The notes: a model not told the origin generated them from the letters alone. Counted from the stretch's first letter, positions 1 to 7,736 are shown. The stretch is DNA of 10,618 bases from an uncultured Clostridium sp. (GCA_905192625.1 CAJJLI010000033.1:1-10618), one strand, 5' to 3'. Numbers and translations are program-made.

Positions 1-1517
1 CTGATGATTTTAATGATGTTAAGGGACAAGATCATATAGTAACAACATTGAAAAATCAAATAAAAGCGGACCGTATAGGGCATGCATATTTATTTTGTGG
101 TACAAGAGGTACTGGTAAAACGACAATTGCAAAAATACTAGCAAAAGCAGTAAATTGTGAGCATCCTGTAGATGGTAACCCATGTAATACGTGTGCAATG
201 TGTAATGCAATCAAAGCGCAGACATCAATGAATGTAATAGAAATTGATGCGGCTTCTAATAATGGTGTTGATAACATTAGAGAGATTGTAGAAGAGGTTC
301 GATATTCACCAACGGAAGGCAGATTTAAGGTATACATCATTGATGAGGTTCATATGCTTTCTGCAGGTGCGTTTAATGCCTTACTAAAGACTTTGGAAGA
401 GCCTCCCTCCTATGTTATTTTTATCTTGGCAACCACGGAGGTTCATAAAATACCTATAACGATATTGTCTCGTTGTCAAAGATACGATTTTAAAAGAATA
501 TCTGTAGATGAGATAAGCTTACGTTTAAAGGAGCTGACGGATAAGGAAGGTGTTTTGACGGAAGAAAAGGCGATACGGTACGTAGCAAGAGCTGCAGATG
601 GCTCTTTACGTGATGCTCTAAGTTTATTGGATCAGTGCATTGCTTTTTATTTAGGAAAGACATTAACTTATGACAATGTGTTAGAGGTACTAGGGACAGT
701 CGATGTTGAGGTGTTTGCAAGGTTATTGCGATATATACGTAAGGGATCTGTTGCGGACTGCATCGCTGTATTAGAGGAAATGATCGTTACTGGGCGAGAA
801 CTTACTCAATTTACTATCGATTTCACATGGTATTTAAGAAATTTGCTATTAGCTAAAACGTCGGATGATTTAGAGGATATATTAGAGGTTTCGACGGATC
901 AATTAATGTTATTAAAGCAAGAAGCACAAAGTGTTGATGCTGAAACATTAATTCGGTATATTCGTATTTTTTCTGATTTATCCAATCAAATAAAATATTC
1001 TACTCAAAAACGTGTTTTAGTTGAAGTAGCCTTTGTAAAGTTGTGTAAACCAGCGATGGAGACAAATTACGATTCAATTGTAAATCGTTTGAGAAAAATC
1101 GAAGAACAGTTAGAGAATGGAGTATATAAGGCACCCCAAAAGCAAATAACAGAAGAAGTTAAAATAGAAGAAAAACCGGTAGTACTAGAAAAGGCGATAA
1201 CAGAGGATTTAAAAGTAATTGCAAAAGGTTGGAAATCAATCTTAACAAAGATGCCGCCGCTTGTAAGAGTTGTTTTGATTAGTGCTAAACCAACCCCTTT
1301 AGAAGATAATAGACTTATGTTATTATTTAATAATGAAATAGATAAGGATATTATCGATGCAGATGAGCATATAAAGGATATACAAAAAGCAATAGCAGAG
1401 GTAACCGGTAAGGAAGTAGAAATACAAACTAAGCTAGTAAGTGAAGGAGAATCTATGGATGATTTTCCAGATCTAACAAAAATAATAAAGAATATTCCGA
1501 TTGAATATGTGGATTAA
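1..1517 (+). CDS. dnaX: DNA polymerase III subunit gamma/tau (5' partial)
   Basis: This is the clamp-loader ATPase of the replicative polymerase, which loads the sliding clamp and bridges polymerase cores and helicase. The frame is open from nucleotide 3 with no start codon. The first visible residues (DDFNDVKGQDH) match the family after its usual 'ALYRKFRP' opening, so about a dozen residues are missing; the TTG at 48 is internal. The AAA+ parts are clear: Walker A GTRGTGKT (nt 99-122), a four-cysteine zinc module C-X8-C-X2-C-X2-C (nt 156-203), Walker B with DEVH (about nt 345-356), the SRC arginine-finger motif (about nt 468-476) and a sensor-2 region GSLRDALSLLDQ. A charged linker (about nt 1100-1200) leads to a tau-type C-terminal domain. 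I saw no obvious slippery site for a short gamma form. It is followed after 24 nt by ybaB, the classic gene order. Confidence 0.97.
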   Translation, partial: DDFNDVKGQDHIVTTLKNQIKADRIGHAYLFCGTRGTGKTTIAKILAKAVNCEHPVDGNPCNTCAMCNAIKAQTSMNVIEIDAASNNGVDNIREIVEEVRYSPTEGRFKVYIIDEVHMLSAGAFNALLKTLEEPPSYVIFILATTEVHKIPITILSRCQRYDFKRISVDEISLRLKELTDKEGVLTEEKAIRYVARAADGSLRDALSLLDQCIAFYLGKTLTYDNVLEVLGTVDVEVFARLLRYIRKGSVADCIAVLEEMIVTGRELTQFTIDFTWYLRNLLLAKTSDDLEDILEVSTDQLMLLKQEAQSVDAETLIRYIRIFSDLSNQIKYSTQKRVLVEVAFVKLCKPAMETNYDSIVNRLRKIEEQLENGVYKAPQKQITEEVKIEEKPVVLEKAITEDLKVIAKGWKSILTKMPPLVRVVLISAKPTPLEDNRLMLLFNNEIDKDIIDADEHIKDIQKAIAEVTGKEVEIQTKLVSEGESMDDFPDLTKIIKNIPIEYVD

Positions 1518-1541
1518 TTGGAAACAGGAAGGAGTTTTTTT

Positions 1542-1898
1542 ATGGCGAAAAGAGGAGGATTCTCAGGAGGAATGCCTGGTAACATGAATAATCTGATGAA
1601 GCAAGCACAAAAAATGCAAAAGCAGATGGAAGAAACAACAAAGGAAATGGAAGAAAAAGAATGGGAAGCAAGTGCTGGTGGCGGTGCTGTTACCGTTAAA
1701 GTTTCTGGTAAAAAAGAGGTTGTATCCGTGAAACTATCCAAAGAAGTAGTTGATCCGGATGATGTTGAGATGCTAGAAGATTTAATTGTTGCGGCAACAA
1801 ATGAAGCATTAAGAAAGATGGAGGAAGAATCCTCTCAGGCTATGAATAGCATCGCAGGAGGTCTTGGAAACTTCGGAGGCCTTGGAGGATTATTCTAA
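1542..1898 (+). CDS. ybaB: YbaB/EbfC family nucleoid-associated protein
   Basis: A small dimeric DNA-binding protein of the YbaB/EbfC family, 118 residues, close to the usual 100-110. It has a Gly/Met-rich N-terminus, an amphipathic Met/Lys/Glu-rich helix (residues about 15-40), the typical [21 protein letters not shown] strand region (about 45-65), a [20 protein letters not shown] helix (about 71-90) and a glycine-rich tail [14 protein letters not shown] chose the ATG at 1542 because a strong AGGAAGGAG site lies 8 nt upstream. A TTG at 1518 would add eight residues, but it would place the ribosome binding site inside the gene. It lies directly after dnaX and is very probably co-transcribed with it. 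In bacteria this gene almost always sits between dnaX and recR; its exact role beyond DNA binding is not settled. Confidence 0.96.
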   Translation: MAKRGGFSGGMPGNMNNLMKQAQKMQKQMEETTKEMEEKEWEASAGGGAVTVKVSGKKEVVSVKLSKEVVDPDDVEMLEDLIVAATNEALRKMEEESSQAMNSIAGGLGNFGGLGGLF

Positions 1899-1924
1899 AA
1901 CTATATTAAAAATAAAACAAAATG

Positions 1925-2088
1925 TAAGGGCTGTCGTAATATAGATTTTCCTTATGTAGATTCTATAGGTTGGTTTTGCTATAAAATAACTTTGTTCTTA
2001 TAAAATAAAAGTTATAATTTATTGCTTTCAATAAAAGTATTAGAATCCTACATAAAGAGTTCTATATGTGATGGCCTTTATTTTTATT
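1925..2088 (+). terminator. Long bulged hairpin with T-rich tail between ybaB and recR
   Basis: The outer arms 1925-1944 and 2062-2080 pair along their whole length with one bulged base if G-U pairs are allowed. Inner arms 1952-1965 and 2041-2055 pair perfectly apart from one bulged C. An AT-rich tip between about 1980 and 2030 (ATAACTTT against AAAGTTAT) can also fold. A T-rich tract (2077-2088) follows. The many G-U pairs suggest the structure matters as RNA, so a terminator or processing structure is the best reading. A small palindromic mobile element (MITE-like) is the main alternative. Confidence 0.6.
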
Positions 2089-2121
2089 AGCATTTAAGCC
2101 TTTGTCGACGCTAAGAATCAC

Positions 2122-2150
2122 TTGAAAATCATAGGTATTTCAAGTATGAT
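2122..2150 (+). promoter_or_regulatory. Putative sigma-A promoter for recR
   Basis: TTGAAA (2122-2127) and TATGAT (2145-2150) are separated by exactly 17 nt, placing a start near 2157, about 38 nt before the chosen recR start codon. The spacer overlaps an inverted repeat: arms 2121-2127 (CTTGAAA) and 2138-2144 (TTTCAAG), extended by ATCA/TGAT after a 2-nt bulge. It lies just downstream of the long hairpin, which makes independent transcription of recR plausible. Confidence 0.55.
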
Positions 2151-2194
2151 TAAAAAAGAGATTTAGGATTAAATAAATGATTAGAGGTATTCGT

Positions 2195-2791
2195 GTGAAT
2201 TATTATAGTAGTCAAATAAGTAAATTAGTAGAAGAACTAGGGCGGCTTCCGGGAATAGGATCAAAATCTGCGCAACGATTAGCATTTCATATTATTAATA
2301 TGCCAGAAGATCAAGTGAAAAGATTGTCGCAAACAATCATTGATGCAAAAACAAATGTATGTTATTGCAAAGAATGTCAAACCCTAACGGATAAAGAACT
2401 TTGTCCGATATGTGCCAGTGATAAGAGAAATCATAGAATTATTATGGTGGTAGAAAGCACAAGGGACCTTGCGGCATACGAAAAAACAGGGAAGTATGAT
2501 GGTGTATACCATGTACTACATGGTGCAATATCTCCTATGTTAGGCATTGGTCCAGGGGATATCAAACTAAAAGAATTGATGTTAAGACTCCAAGGAGAAG
2601 TAGATGAGGTTATTATTGCTACAAACTCTAGTTTGGAGGGCGAAGCAACTGCAATGTATATTAGCAAGTTGGTGAAACCAGCGGGGATAAAGGTTAGTAG
2701 AATTGCAAGTGGAGTTCCTGTTGGAGGGGACCTTGAGTATATCGATGAGGTAACATTACTTAGGGCGCTTGATGGAAGAGTACAATTATAA
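2195..2791 (+). CDS. recR: Recombination mediator protein RecR
   Basis: RecR works with RecO (and RecF) to load RecA at single-stranded gaps during recombinational repair. The protein begins with a helix-hairpin-helix ([16 protein letters not shown], residues about 18-33), then a C4 zinc finger C-X2-C-X8-C-X2-C (Cys58, 61, 70, 73), then a Toprim domain from about residue 81 (acidic Glu87 in VVEST) with the conserved HGAISP loop, ending in [23 protein letters not shown] chose the GTG at 2195 because an AGAGGT site lies 6 nt before it and the product is 198 residues, the usual RecR length. An in-frame ATG at 2177, with AGGA at 2165-2168, would add six residues and cannot be excluded. It completes the dnaX-ybaB-recR cluster. 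Confidence 0.96.
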   Translation: MNYYSSQISKLVEELGRLPGIGSKSAQRLAFHIINMPEDQVKRLSQTIIDAKTNVCYCKECQTLTDKELCPICASDKRNHRIIMVVESTRDLAAYEKTGKYDGVYHVLHGAISPMLGIGPGDIKLKELMLRLQGEVDEVIIATNSSLEGEATAMYISKLVKPAGIKVSRIASGVPVGGDLEYIDEVTLLRALDGRVQL

Positions 2792-2813
2792 TTTTATGTT
2801 GATAAAATTATAA
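2786..2813 (+). repeat. Perfect A/T-only inverted repeat over the recR stop codon
   Basis: Twelve-base arms 2786-2797 and 2802-2813 pair perfectly around a GTTG loop. The stem contains only A-T pairs and is followed by an A-rich sequence, not a T-run, so it is not a standard terminator on the + strand. It may be a weak attenuator or a 3'-end stabiliser between recR and the next gene. Confidence 0.5.
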
Positions 2814-2844
2814 AAGAAAAGCGTTGGGTCTAGAGGAGGCAAAT

Positions 2845-3957
2845 ATGGCAGAGGATAAGGTGCTAGCTGGTGGTATCGAGACTCTTTATGCTATGAAAGA
2901 AAGTTTACTAGAGCTTGAAGGATATAAAGAGAAAAGCTTAGAGTTAGCAAAAGAAGAGGAACAGTTAGAAAGAGCAATTCTAGCAAAAGAAAAGGCAATC
3001 GAAGATGAAATTAATGAAGTTACTAAAAAAAGAAAAGATGAGATTGAGCTTTCTTTTGAAGAACAAATAAATAAAATTAAAACGAGAATAAAAAAAGTAA
3101 AAAACAAAAAGGACAAGTTAAAAGATTCAAAAATTTCGAAGCGAATTGAAATCGAAACAGCAGAATTGATTGAAGAAAGAAGACAATTAAAAGAAGAAAT
3201 GAAATCTATATTTCGTATACACCATATTTCACGACTTCATAACAATGAATTTTATTATTCTATTTTTATGCCGCAGGGGTTGCGTGATTTACTTGTAATA
3301 GTTATTACGATTTTAATTTGCTTTTTATTCCTACCAGTCGGCATTTATCATTTCCTTTTGCCGCAAAAATTTATATGGATCGTCCTTACTTATTTTATAA
3401 CGGTAATCGTATTTGGAGGAATCTATTTTAGAATCAATCATGTGACCAAAGAAAAGAATCAAGCAGGTGCTAAGAAACTAAAAGATGTACGTAAAAGATT
3501 ATTGCAAAATGCGAGAAGAATTAAAGCAATTGAAAAATCTATTCGTAAAGACAAAGATGAGAGTGTATATGGACTAGATAAGTATAATAAAGAAATTGCC
3601 CAATTGGAATCTGAATTTATTAATATTACAGAGGAAAAGAAAACTGCACTAGCAGATTTTGAAGCAAATACGAAACTAATTATTTCAAAAGAAATTAAAG
3701 AACGCCAGAAAATTGAATTGGATGAATTAAAACGAACCTATGATAAAGTGTACGAAGAACAACGCAATGCAGAAGAGAAAGTAACAAAGTACTCCCTAGA
3801 TATCTCAAGAAATTATGAATCGTTTGTGGGAAAAGAAAACATGTCCATAGTAAAAATTGAACGATTGATTGAGATAATGGAGACGGGTGAGGTTAAAAAA
3901 ATATCAGATGCAATTGCAGTTAGTGGTAATTCCGATGATTTAATAGATAAACAATAA
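2845..3957 (+). CDS. Hypothetical membrane protein with two flanking coiled coils
   Basis: I do not recognise a named family. The 370-residue product starts at the ATG at 2845, 4 nt after a strong AGAGGAGG; an upstream TTG at 2824 would put that site inside the gene. Residues about 20-125 are Glu/Lys-rich helix with heptad character. Two hydrophobic segments follow (about 148-171 and 176-195), separated by a short turn (PQK). Residues about 200-325 form a second long charged helix. The two ends would lie on the same side, most likely the cytoplasm given the high Lys content, giving a hairpin anchor with two helical arms. The gene lies 53 nt after recR and may be transcribed with it. Function unknown; scaffold or tether roles are only inference. 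Confidence 0.85.
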   Translation: MAEDKVLAGGIETLYAMKESLLELEGYKEKSLELAKEEEQLERAILAKEKAIEDEINEVTKKRKDEIELSFEEQINKIKTRIKKVKNKKDKLKDSKISKRIEIETAELIEERRQLKEEMKSIFRIHHISRLHNNEFYYSIFMPQGLRDLLVIVITILICFLFLPVGIYHFLLPQKFIWIVLTYFITVIVFGGIYFRINHVTKEKNQAGAKKLKDVRKRLLQNARRIKAIEKSIRKDKDESVYGLDKYNKEIAQLESEFINITEEKKTALADFEANTKLIISKEIKERQKIELDELKRTYDKVYEEQRNAEEKVTKYSLDISRNYESFVGKENMSIVKIERLIEIMETGEVKKISDAIAVSGNSDDLIDKQ

Positions 3958-3985
3958 TTTTATATAGTGAATAACAGGCAAACAT

Positions 3986-4042
3986 AAAAAAGCTTCCACA
4001 TGTGTAACGTAAAGATCGGCGTTACAGTGTAGAAGCTTTTTT
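3986..4042. terminator. Bidirectional Rho-independent terminator
   Basis: A roughly 23-bp stem (arms 3986-4009 and 4020-4042, one small irregularity) encloses the loop TAAAGATCGG. The ends are A-rich on one side and T-rich on the other, so it gives a T-run on both strands. It sits exactly between two convergent genes (stops at 3957 and 4058) and should serve both. Confidence 0.9.
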
Positions 4043-4057
4043 ATGGATATAATTATG

Positions 4058-4627
4058 TTAATACTGCAACTGACGCATGCAATGTCGTATACCATGATAA
4101 ATATTATCTACTAGAGACATAACAACACCTAACCTAGTCGTCTGTAAAAGCATTTGGTCAAACATTCCAGAAAGGTTAACGATACCTGTTACAAATAAGT
4201 CGCCTACGTAAGGTAAGTCTTTATCAACTCCTGCGCCAGGTTTTAATGGCCCCTCACCTAAAGTAAAATAACCAACATGCGCCGCTTTTCCTAAAGAGGC
4301 ATCGATTGCTATGACAAGGGGATTTTTATGATCTTTATAAATTTTATCTACGGTTTCTTTTAAGTTTTTTGCATGTACAGGATGTTCTAATGTTCCATAT
4401 ACAAGGTAATCAGATGAGTTTAGAATAGATAATTTATAACCAAGTAGTGGGCCTAGACAATCTCCTGTTGCCCGATCGGAACCAATGCATAAAAAAATAA
4501 GTGTTTTTGTAGAGTAGGAATTGATTTGTAATAAATTTACCAAGGTATTACTAAATTCCAAAATTGAGTGATGTTCTTTGGAATTAAAGTAGAATATTTT
4601 TTTGTCCTTTTCAAGATATTGTTTCAA
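4058..4627 (-). CDS. yyaC: YyaC family sporulation protein (DUF1256, GPR-like fold)
   Basis: The 189-residue product matches the YyaC family, found in endospore formers and related in fold to the germination protease GPR and hydrogenase-maturation proteases. Its molecular activity is not established. Visible hallmarks are CIGSDRATGDCLGPLLG (residues 47-63, Asp51 and Asp56 candidate active-site acids), GTLEHPVHAKNL (78-89), VIAIDASLG (105-113, Asp109), and GEGPLKPGAGVDKDLPYVGD (124-143). The start is a TTG at 4627 (minus strand), with GAAAGGTGG 10 nt upstream; no in-frame ATG lies near. It is transcribed alone, towards a shared terminator, and diverges from the LysM gene. In Bacillus subtilis the homologue is switched on in the forespore, and a possible forespore-type promoter is visible upstream. 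Confidence 0.93.
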   Translation of the reverse strand: MKQYLEKDKKIFYFNSKEHHSILEFSNTLVNLLQINSYSTKTLIFLCIGSDRATGDCLGPLLGYKLSILNSSDYLVYGTLEHPVHAKNLKETVDKIYKDHKNPLVIAIDASLGKAAHVGYFTLGEGPLKPGAGVDKDLPYVGDLFVTGIVNLSGMFDQMLLQTTRLGVVMSLVDNIYHGIRHCMRQLQY

Positions 4628-4662
4628 ATTTAAAAATCCACCTTTCTTAGGTTTTATAGAAA

Positions 4663-4691
4663 AATTATTGTCTTACTTAATCATTGAATAC
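4663..4691 (-). promoter_or_regulatory. Possible sigma-F/sigma-G type promoter for yyaC
   Basis: Read on the minus strand, GTATT (4691-4687) is followed after 14 nt by GACAATAATT (4672-4663). The second element fits the sigma-F -10 pattern GgnrAnAnTw with one mismatch, and the first fits GywTA at four of five positions. It lies about 35 nt from the TTG start. AT-rich sequence gives such matches by chance, so this is tentative. Confidence 0.3.
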
Positions 4692-4762
4692 ATATCTATT
4701 ACAAAGTATTTCCAATCATGGAGAATATAGACATAAAAGATTAAGATGAAATAATCGAATTT

Positions 4763-4790
4763 TTGACAATATAGAGTTCGAATCGATAAA
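4763..4790 (+). promoter_or_regulatory. Weak candidate distal promoter upstream of the LysM gene
   Basis: A perfect TTGACA (4763-4768) is followed after 16 nt by GATAAA (4785-4790). The -35 is good and the -10 is poor. It lies about 170 nt before the LysM gene and may be a second start. The rest of 4628-4860 shows no gene. Confidence 0.25.
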
Positions 4791-4879
4791 AAAAAGATAG
4801 AATTATTGAGAAAAAATCTAAGGCTTGATGAAATCCAGAGAAACAAAGCGATAGGTTGTTATAGGAATGGTAATTTATT

Positions 4880-4907
4880 TTGACAAAAACAGCAGATTTC
4901 TTATGTT
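4880..4907 (+). promoter_or_regulatory. Putative sigma-A promoter for the LysM protein gene
   Basis: TTGACA (4880-4885) and TATGTT (4902-4907) are 16 nt apart, predicting a start near 4914. This leaves a leader of about 46 nt with ATAGGAGGA (4941-4949) 10 nt before the ATG. Confidence 0.6.
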
Positions 4908-4959
4908 AGGATGCTTTTATTAGAGTAAAAAAGGACTAGGATAGGAGGATGCTGTTCAT

Positions 4960-6426
4960 ATGATTGAAAATATATATAGCTCTGATAAGGGGAATAATTC
5001 GCATACTGGTAAATCCAATAATAAGATTAAAACACCGAAGAATGTTAGACAAATTGGAAAAATAGGAGATAGCCTAAAAATATATGTAGAGGACTATGTA
5101 AAAACATATACAAGGCAATTGGCTGAAGGGGAGTATGCACAACGCTGTGTTGCTATTTTAATTGGGGAGTATCGTATTATAGATGGTGTCAAAGACGTCT
5201 TTATTTATGGTGCAATAGGGACAAGCGAAGCTTATGATGGTGAGAACATTCAGTTTACAGAGGGAATATGGACAAGTACATATGAAATGATTAAACAGTA
5301 TTTTCCGGATGGAGAAATCGTTGGTTGGTATTATGGTGGGACAAGTTTTGGACTAGAAGAAACAAAACGGTTACAACAAGTGCATCTTGATAATTTTGCA
5401 GGTGGAGATAAGTTATTGTACACCTATGATATTTTAGAGAGGGAAGATAACTTTTACTTGTATGTAAATGGAGCTATGGTTTTGCAACCGGGATATTATA
5501 TATATTATGAGCGAAATGATGAAATGCAAAGCTATATGGTAGAACATAAAAAAGTAAAACAAGAGGAAATATTAGTTGAGGATCGTGCAATCAAAGAAAT
5601 AAGAACTAAATTGAAAGAAAAGCAACAAGCGCCAACCAACGAAAGTGAGCAAAAAGCGGTTATGCGCCTTACGTATGCGGCTGGTACATTAATCATGATT
5701 GTTGCTTTGGTTGTTATTGTGACTATCATGAATAATAGTGAAAAGATGAAAACTCTTGAAGAAGCTTTAAATACAATAAGCAATCGTCTGGCTATACAAA
5801 GCAACGATGATAATGTAAATGAACATAGTAGTGTAGGTGAAAATATATTTGATATAGATGGAGAGGATGACGAGAATAGTATCCCAGCTTCCAATACCAA
5901 TGGAGTAGAAAGTGAGGATAATTCAGAAGACTCGATGCAAGCAAGTGTTACGCCAGCTACGGATAATTTAGAATCAAAGACAGAAGAAAAAAATGATGGA
6001 TCGGGTGAGAAAGAAGATACGATCACCAAGGGCGATGATAGTCAACAAATAACACCGACACCAACTACAATACCAACACCAACTACAATACCAACACCAA
6101 CAACAACAGAAAATAGTTCGAATGGTGAAAATAGTAATGTTACGGAAAGTGCAGAAGGAACGAATACAGATACGGATCATCAGGCGGAAGCTAACACAAA
6201 CGGTGAGGGTGCTAAAGATTCAAACACATCATCCGATGAATCAAAGGAAACCAGCACGATAGATTCGTCGAAACTAAGAAAGTATACCGTAAAATCCGGA
6301 GATACCATTGCAAGTATTTGTCTAAAGTTTTATGGAGATTATAAAAACATGCAAACAATCAAGGAATTAAATCAATTGGTGGATGAAAATAAAATTATTG
6401 AAGGACAAGTGTTAATAATTCCATAG
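4960..6426 (+). CDS. Membrane-anchored LysM protein with MPN/JAB1-like N-terminal domain
   Basis: The 488-residue protein has three parts. Residues about 43-185 resemble the MPN (JAB1/Mov34) fold: a strand CVAILIGEY, then IVGWYYGGTSFG (120-131) where active JAMM enzymes read GWYHSHP, then a helix like the one after that motif. The two metal-binding histidines are replaced by Tyr125 and Gly127, so peptidase activity is unlikely. This assignment is pattern recognition only. A membrane segment lies at about 238-257. It is followed by a long Ser/Thr/Asp/Glu-rich linker with TPTPTTIP repeats (about 366-383) and a C-terminal LysM domain (about 440-488, YTVKSGDTIASICLKFYGD), which binds peptidoglycan or related glycans. 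With no signal peptide, the MPN-like part should be cytoplasmic and the LysM part outside. The start ATG at 4960 has an ATAGGAGGA site 10 nt upstream. Confidence 0.85.
   Translation: MIENIYSSDKGNNSHTGKSNNKIKTPKNVRQIGKIGDSLKIYVEDYVKTYTRQLAEGEYAQRCVAILIGEYRIIDGVKDVFIYGAIGTSEAYDGENIQFTEGIWTSTYEMIKQYFPDGEIVGWYYGGTSFGLEETKRLQQVHLDNFAGGDKLLYTYDILEREDNFYLYVNGAMVLQPGYYIYYERNDEMQSYMVEHKKVKQEEILVEDRAIKEIRTKLKEKQQAPTNESEQKAVMRLTYAAGTLIMIVALVVIVTIMNNSEKMKTLEEALNTISNRLAIQSNDDNVNEHSSVGENIFDIDGEDDENSIPASNTNGVESEDNSEDSMQASVTPATDNLESKTEEKNDGSGEKEDTITKGDDSQQITPTPTTIPTPTTIPTPTTTENSSNGENSNVTESAEGTNTDTDHQAEANTNGEGAKDSNTSSDESKETSTIDSSKLRKYTVKSGDTIASICLKFYGDYKNMQTIKELNQLVDENKIIEGQVLIIP
6055..6108 (+). repeat. 18-nt tandem repeat coding for a Pro/Thr linker
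   Basis: Three copies of an 18-nt unit (consensus CCAACACCAACTACAATA) lie at 6055-6072, 6073-6090 and 6091-6108. The second is exact, the first differs by one base and the third is diverged at its end. They encode PTPTTI-type residues in the extracellular linker of the LysM protein. Copy number may vary between strains without breaking the frame. Confidence 0.85.
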
Positions 6427-6458
6427 TTATTTTAAAATATATTGAAACTTGCTATGCT

Positions 6459-6506
6459 TATAATGAGAAAAAGAGTAGTGCTTATTTTATTAAAATAGAG
6501 TATAAT
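6459..6506 (+). promoter_or_regulatory. Two candidate -10 hexamers before the DUF5711-like gene
   Basis: Perfect TATAAT hexamers occur at 6459-6464 and 6501-6506, but neither has a convincing -35 at 16-18 nt. An imperfect palindrome (TATTTTATTAAAATA, about 6483-6497) lies just before the second. The 118-nt gap after the LysM gene may hold a start for the next two genes, or the three may be transcribed together. Confidence 0.3.
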
Positions 6507-6544
6507 CGAAAATAGGCAAAAAGAAACATATATGAGAGGTTACA

Positions 6545-7735
6545 ATGGAAAAAATCAAGAGGGGCAATTTAAGAGCAGATGAACTGAATAAACAAAAGAA
6601 GAAAAAAAAGAAAAAGATTCGAGTAACAATTGTTTTAGCAGCGGCAATTATTATCGCAATTGTAATTGGTCTATACATATCCTATACAAAATTAAAGCCT
6701 TTTAGTAGTTATGAAACAATGCATACAACTGAATTAAGTAATACATCCGGGAGTACGTATTTGTCTTATAAATCAGGAGTAATTAAGGTTACAAGAGATG
6801 GCGCAGAAGCATTGAATGCAGACGGTAAAGTAATATGGAATGTAAGTTATAACATGAAGGATCCAATTGGTGTTGTTTGTGGTAATTATGCAGCTATAGC
6901 GGACCGTGGTGGTAAAACGCTTATAATTATCAATGGTCATGGAGAACAAAATCAAATTAAAACGAAATATTCCATTGAACAGATTGAGATTGCAATGCAA
7001 GGTGTTACGGCTGTATTAACGAGCAATGTAAAAGAAAACTATATCGACATTTATAGTTTTGATAGTCAAAGTATTATAGCTACTAGAAATACCAATACAG
7101 ATAAACATGGATTTCCAGTAGAGTTAGCAATTTCCCCAGACGGTAAGAAGTTAATCACATCTTATATTACTATTGAGGGAGATGCAATAAAAAGCTGGGT
7201 TACTTTTTACAATTTCTCAGAGTATGGAAATAATTTAACAGATAAAATCGCAGGCACTGTTTCATTTGACAACATAATACCGGAAATTAAATTTCTTACA
7301 AATGATTTGATTTGTATATATAAGGATAACGGATTTATATTATACACGATGAAGGAATTGCCAGAGGCGGTTGCAATTGAGGATGTAAACGGAGAAATTG
7401 AAAGCACTTTTAATAATAGTAGTATGTTAGGATTTGTTTTGCGTGAAAAAGAAGCAGGAAAGAAAAAACTAGTTCTTTATAATTATTCAGGAAAGAAGGA
7501 GTTAGAGGAGGATATTCAGGTAGAGTATGAAAAAGTTACAATGACAGACAAAGTTATAGTCTTTTATAGTCAACTCTCAAGTGAATTTTATAGTCTAAAG
7601 GCAAGACCTTTATTTACGAATACCTTTACTCAAAATATAAATTATATTCTTGCAACGGATGATGCCAAACAACTATTGTTAATCAGCGATACCGAAATGA
7701 AACGCGTACAATTGAAAGGGACAAAGGAGGAGTAA
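6545..7735 (+). CDS. DUF5711-like membrane-anchored beta-propeller protein
   Basis: The 396-residue product begins with a very basic N-terminus (a run of eight lysines, residues 17-24), then one membrane segment (about 26-47), and the rest should be outside the cell. The exported part is built of short strand repeats such as GVIKVTRDGAEALNADGKVIW and LAISPDGKKLITSYI, typical of PQQ/WD-like propellers. I place it in the DUF5711 type by its layout, which is recognition and not a search result. The start ATG at 6545 follows AGAGGT with a short 4-nt gap. The stop codon is one nucleotide from the next start, so it is translationally coupled to the CvpA-family gene. The function is unknown; the coupling suggests the two proteins act together at the membrane. 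Confidence 0.8.
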   Translation: MEKIKRGNLRADELNKQKKKKKKKIRVTIVLAAAIIIAIVIGLYISYTKLKPFSSYETMHTTELSNTSGSTYLSYKSGVIKVTRDGAEALNADGKVIWNVSYNMKDPIGVVCGNYAAIADRGGKTLIIINGHGEQNQIKTKYSIEQIEIAMQGVTAVLTSNVKENYIDIYSFDSQSIIATRNTNTDKHGFPVELAISPDGKKLITSYITIEGDAIKSWVTFYNFSEYGNNLTDKIAGTVSFDNIIPEIKFLTNDLICIYKDNGFILYTMKELPEAVAIEDVNGEIESTFNNSSMLGFVLREKEAGKKKLVLYNYSGKKELEEDIQVEYEKVTMTDKVIVFYSQLSSEFYSLKARPLFTNTFTQNINYILATDDAKQLLLISDTEMKRVQLKGTKEE

Positions 7736-7736
7736 A

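Noticed and set aside
48..50. TTG as the true start of dnaX
   Set aside because: The upstream codons in the same frame match conserved DnaX sequence (NDVKGQDHI), so the gene begins before the window.
1518..1541. TTG start for ybaB giving eight extra residues
   Set aside because: The strong ribosome binding site lies inside this extension and points to the ATG at 1542.
2824..2844. TTG start for the coiled-coil membrane protein
   Set aside because: AGAGGAGG lies inside the extension and is ideally placed for the ATG at 2845.
6055..6108. Short tandem repeats as a possible CRISPR-like array
   Set aside because: There are no spacers; the repeats are adjacent 18-nt coding units for a Pro/Thr linker.
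5532..6180. Open frames on the minus strand opposite the LysM protein linker
   Set aside because: They are mirror images of the low-complexity Ser/Thr/Pro coding sequence and have no ribosome binding sites.
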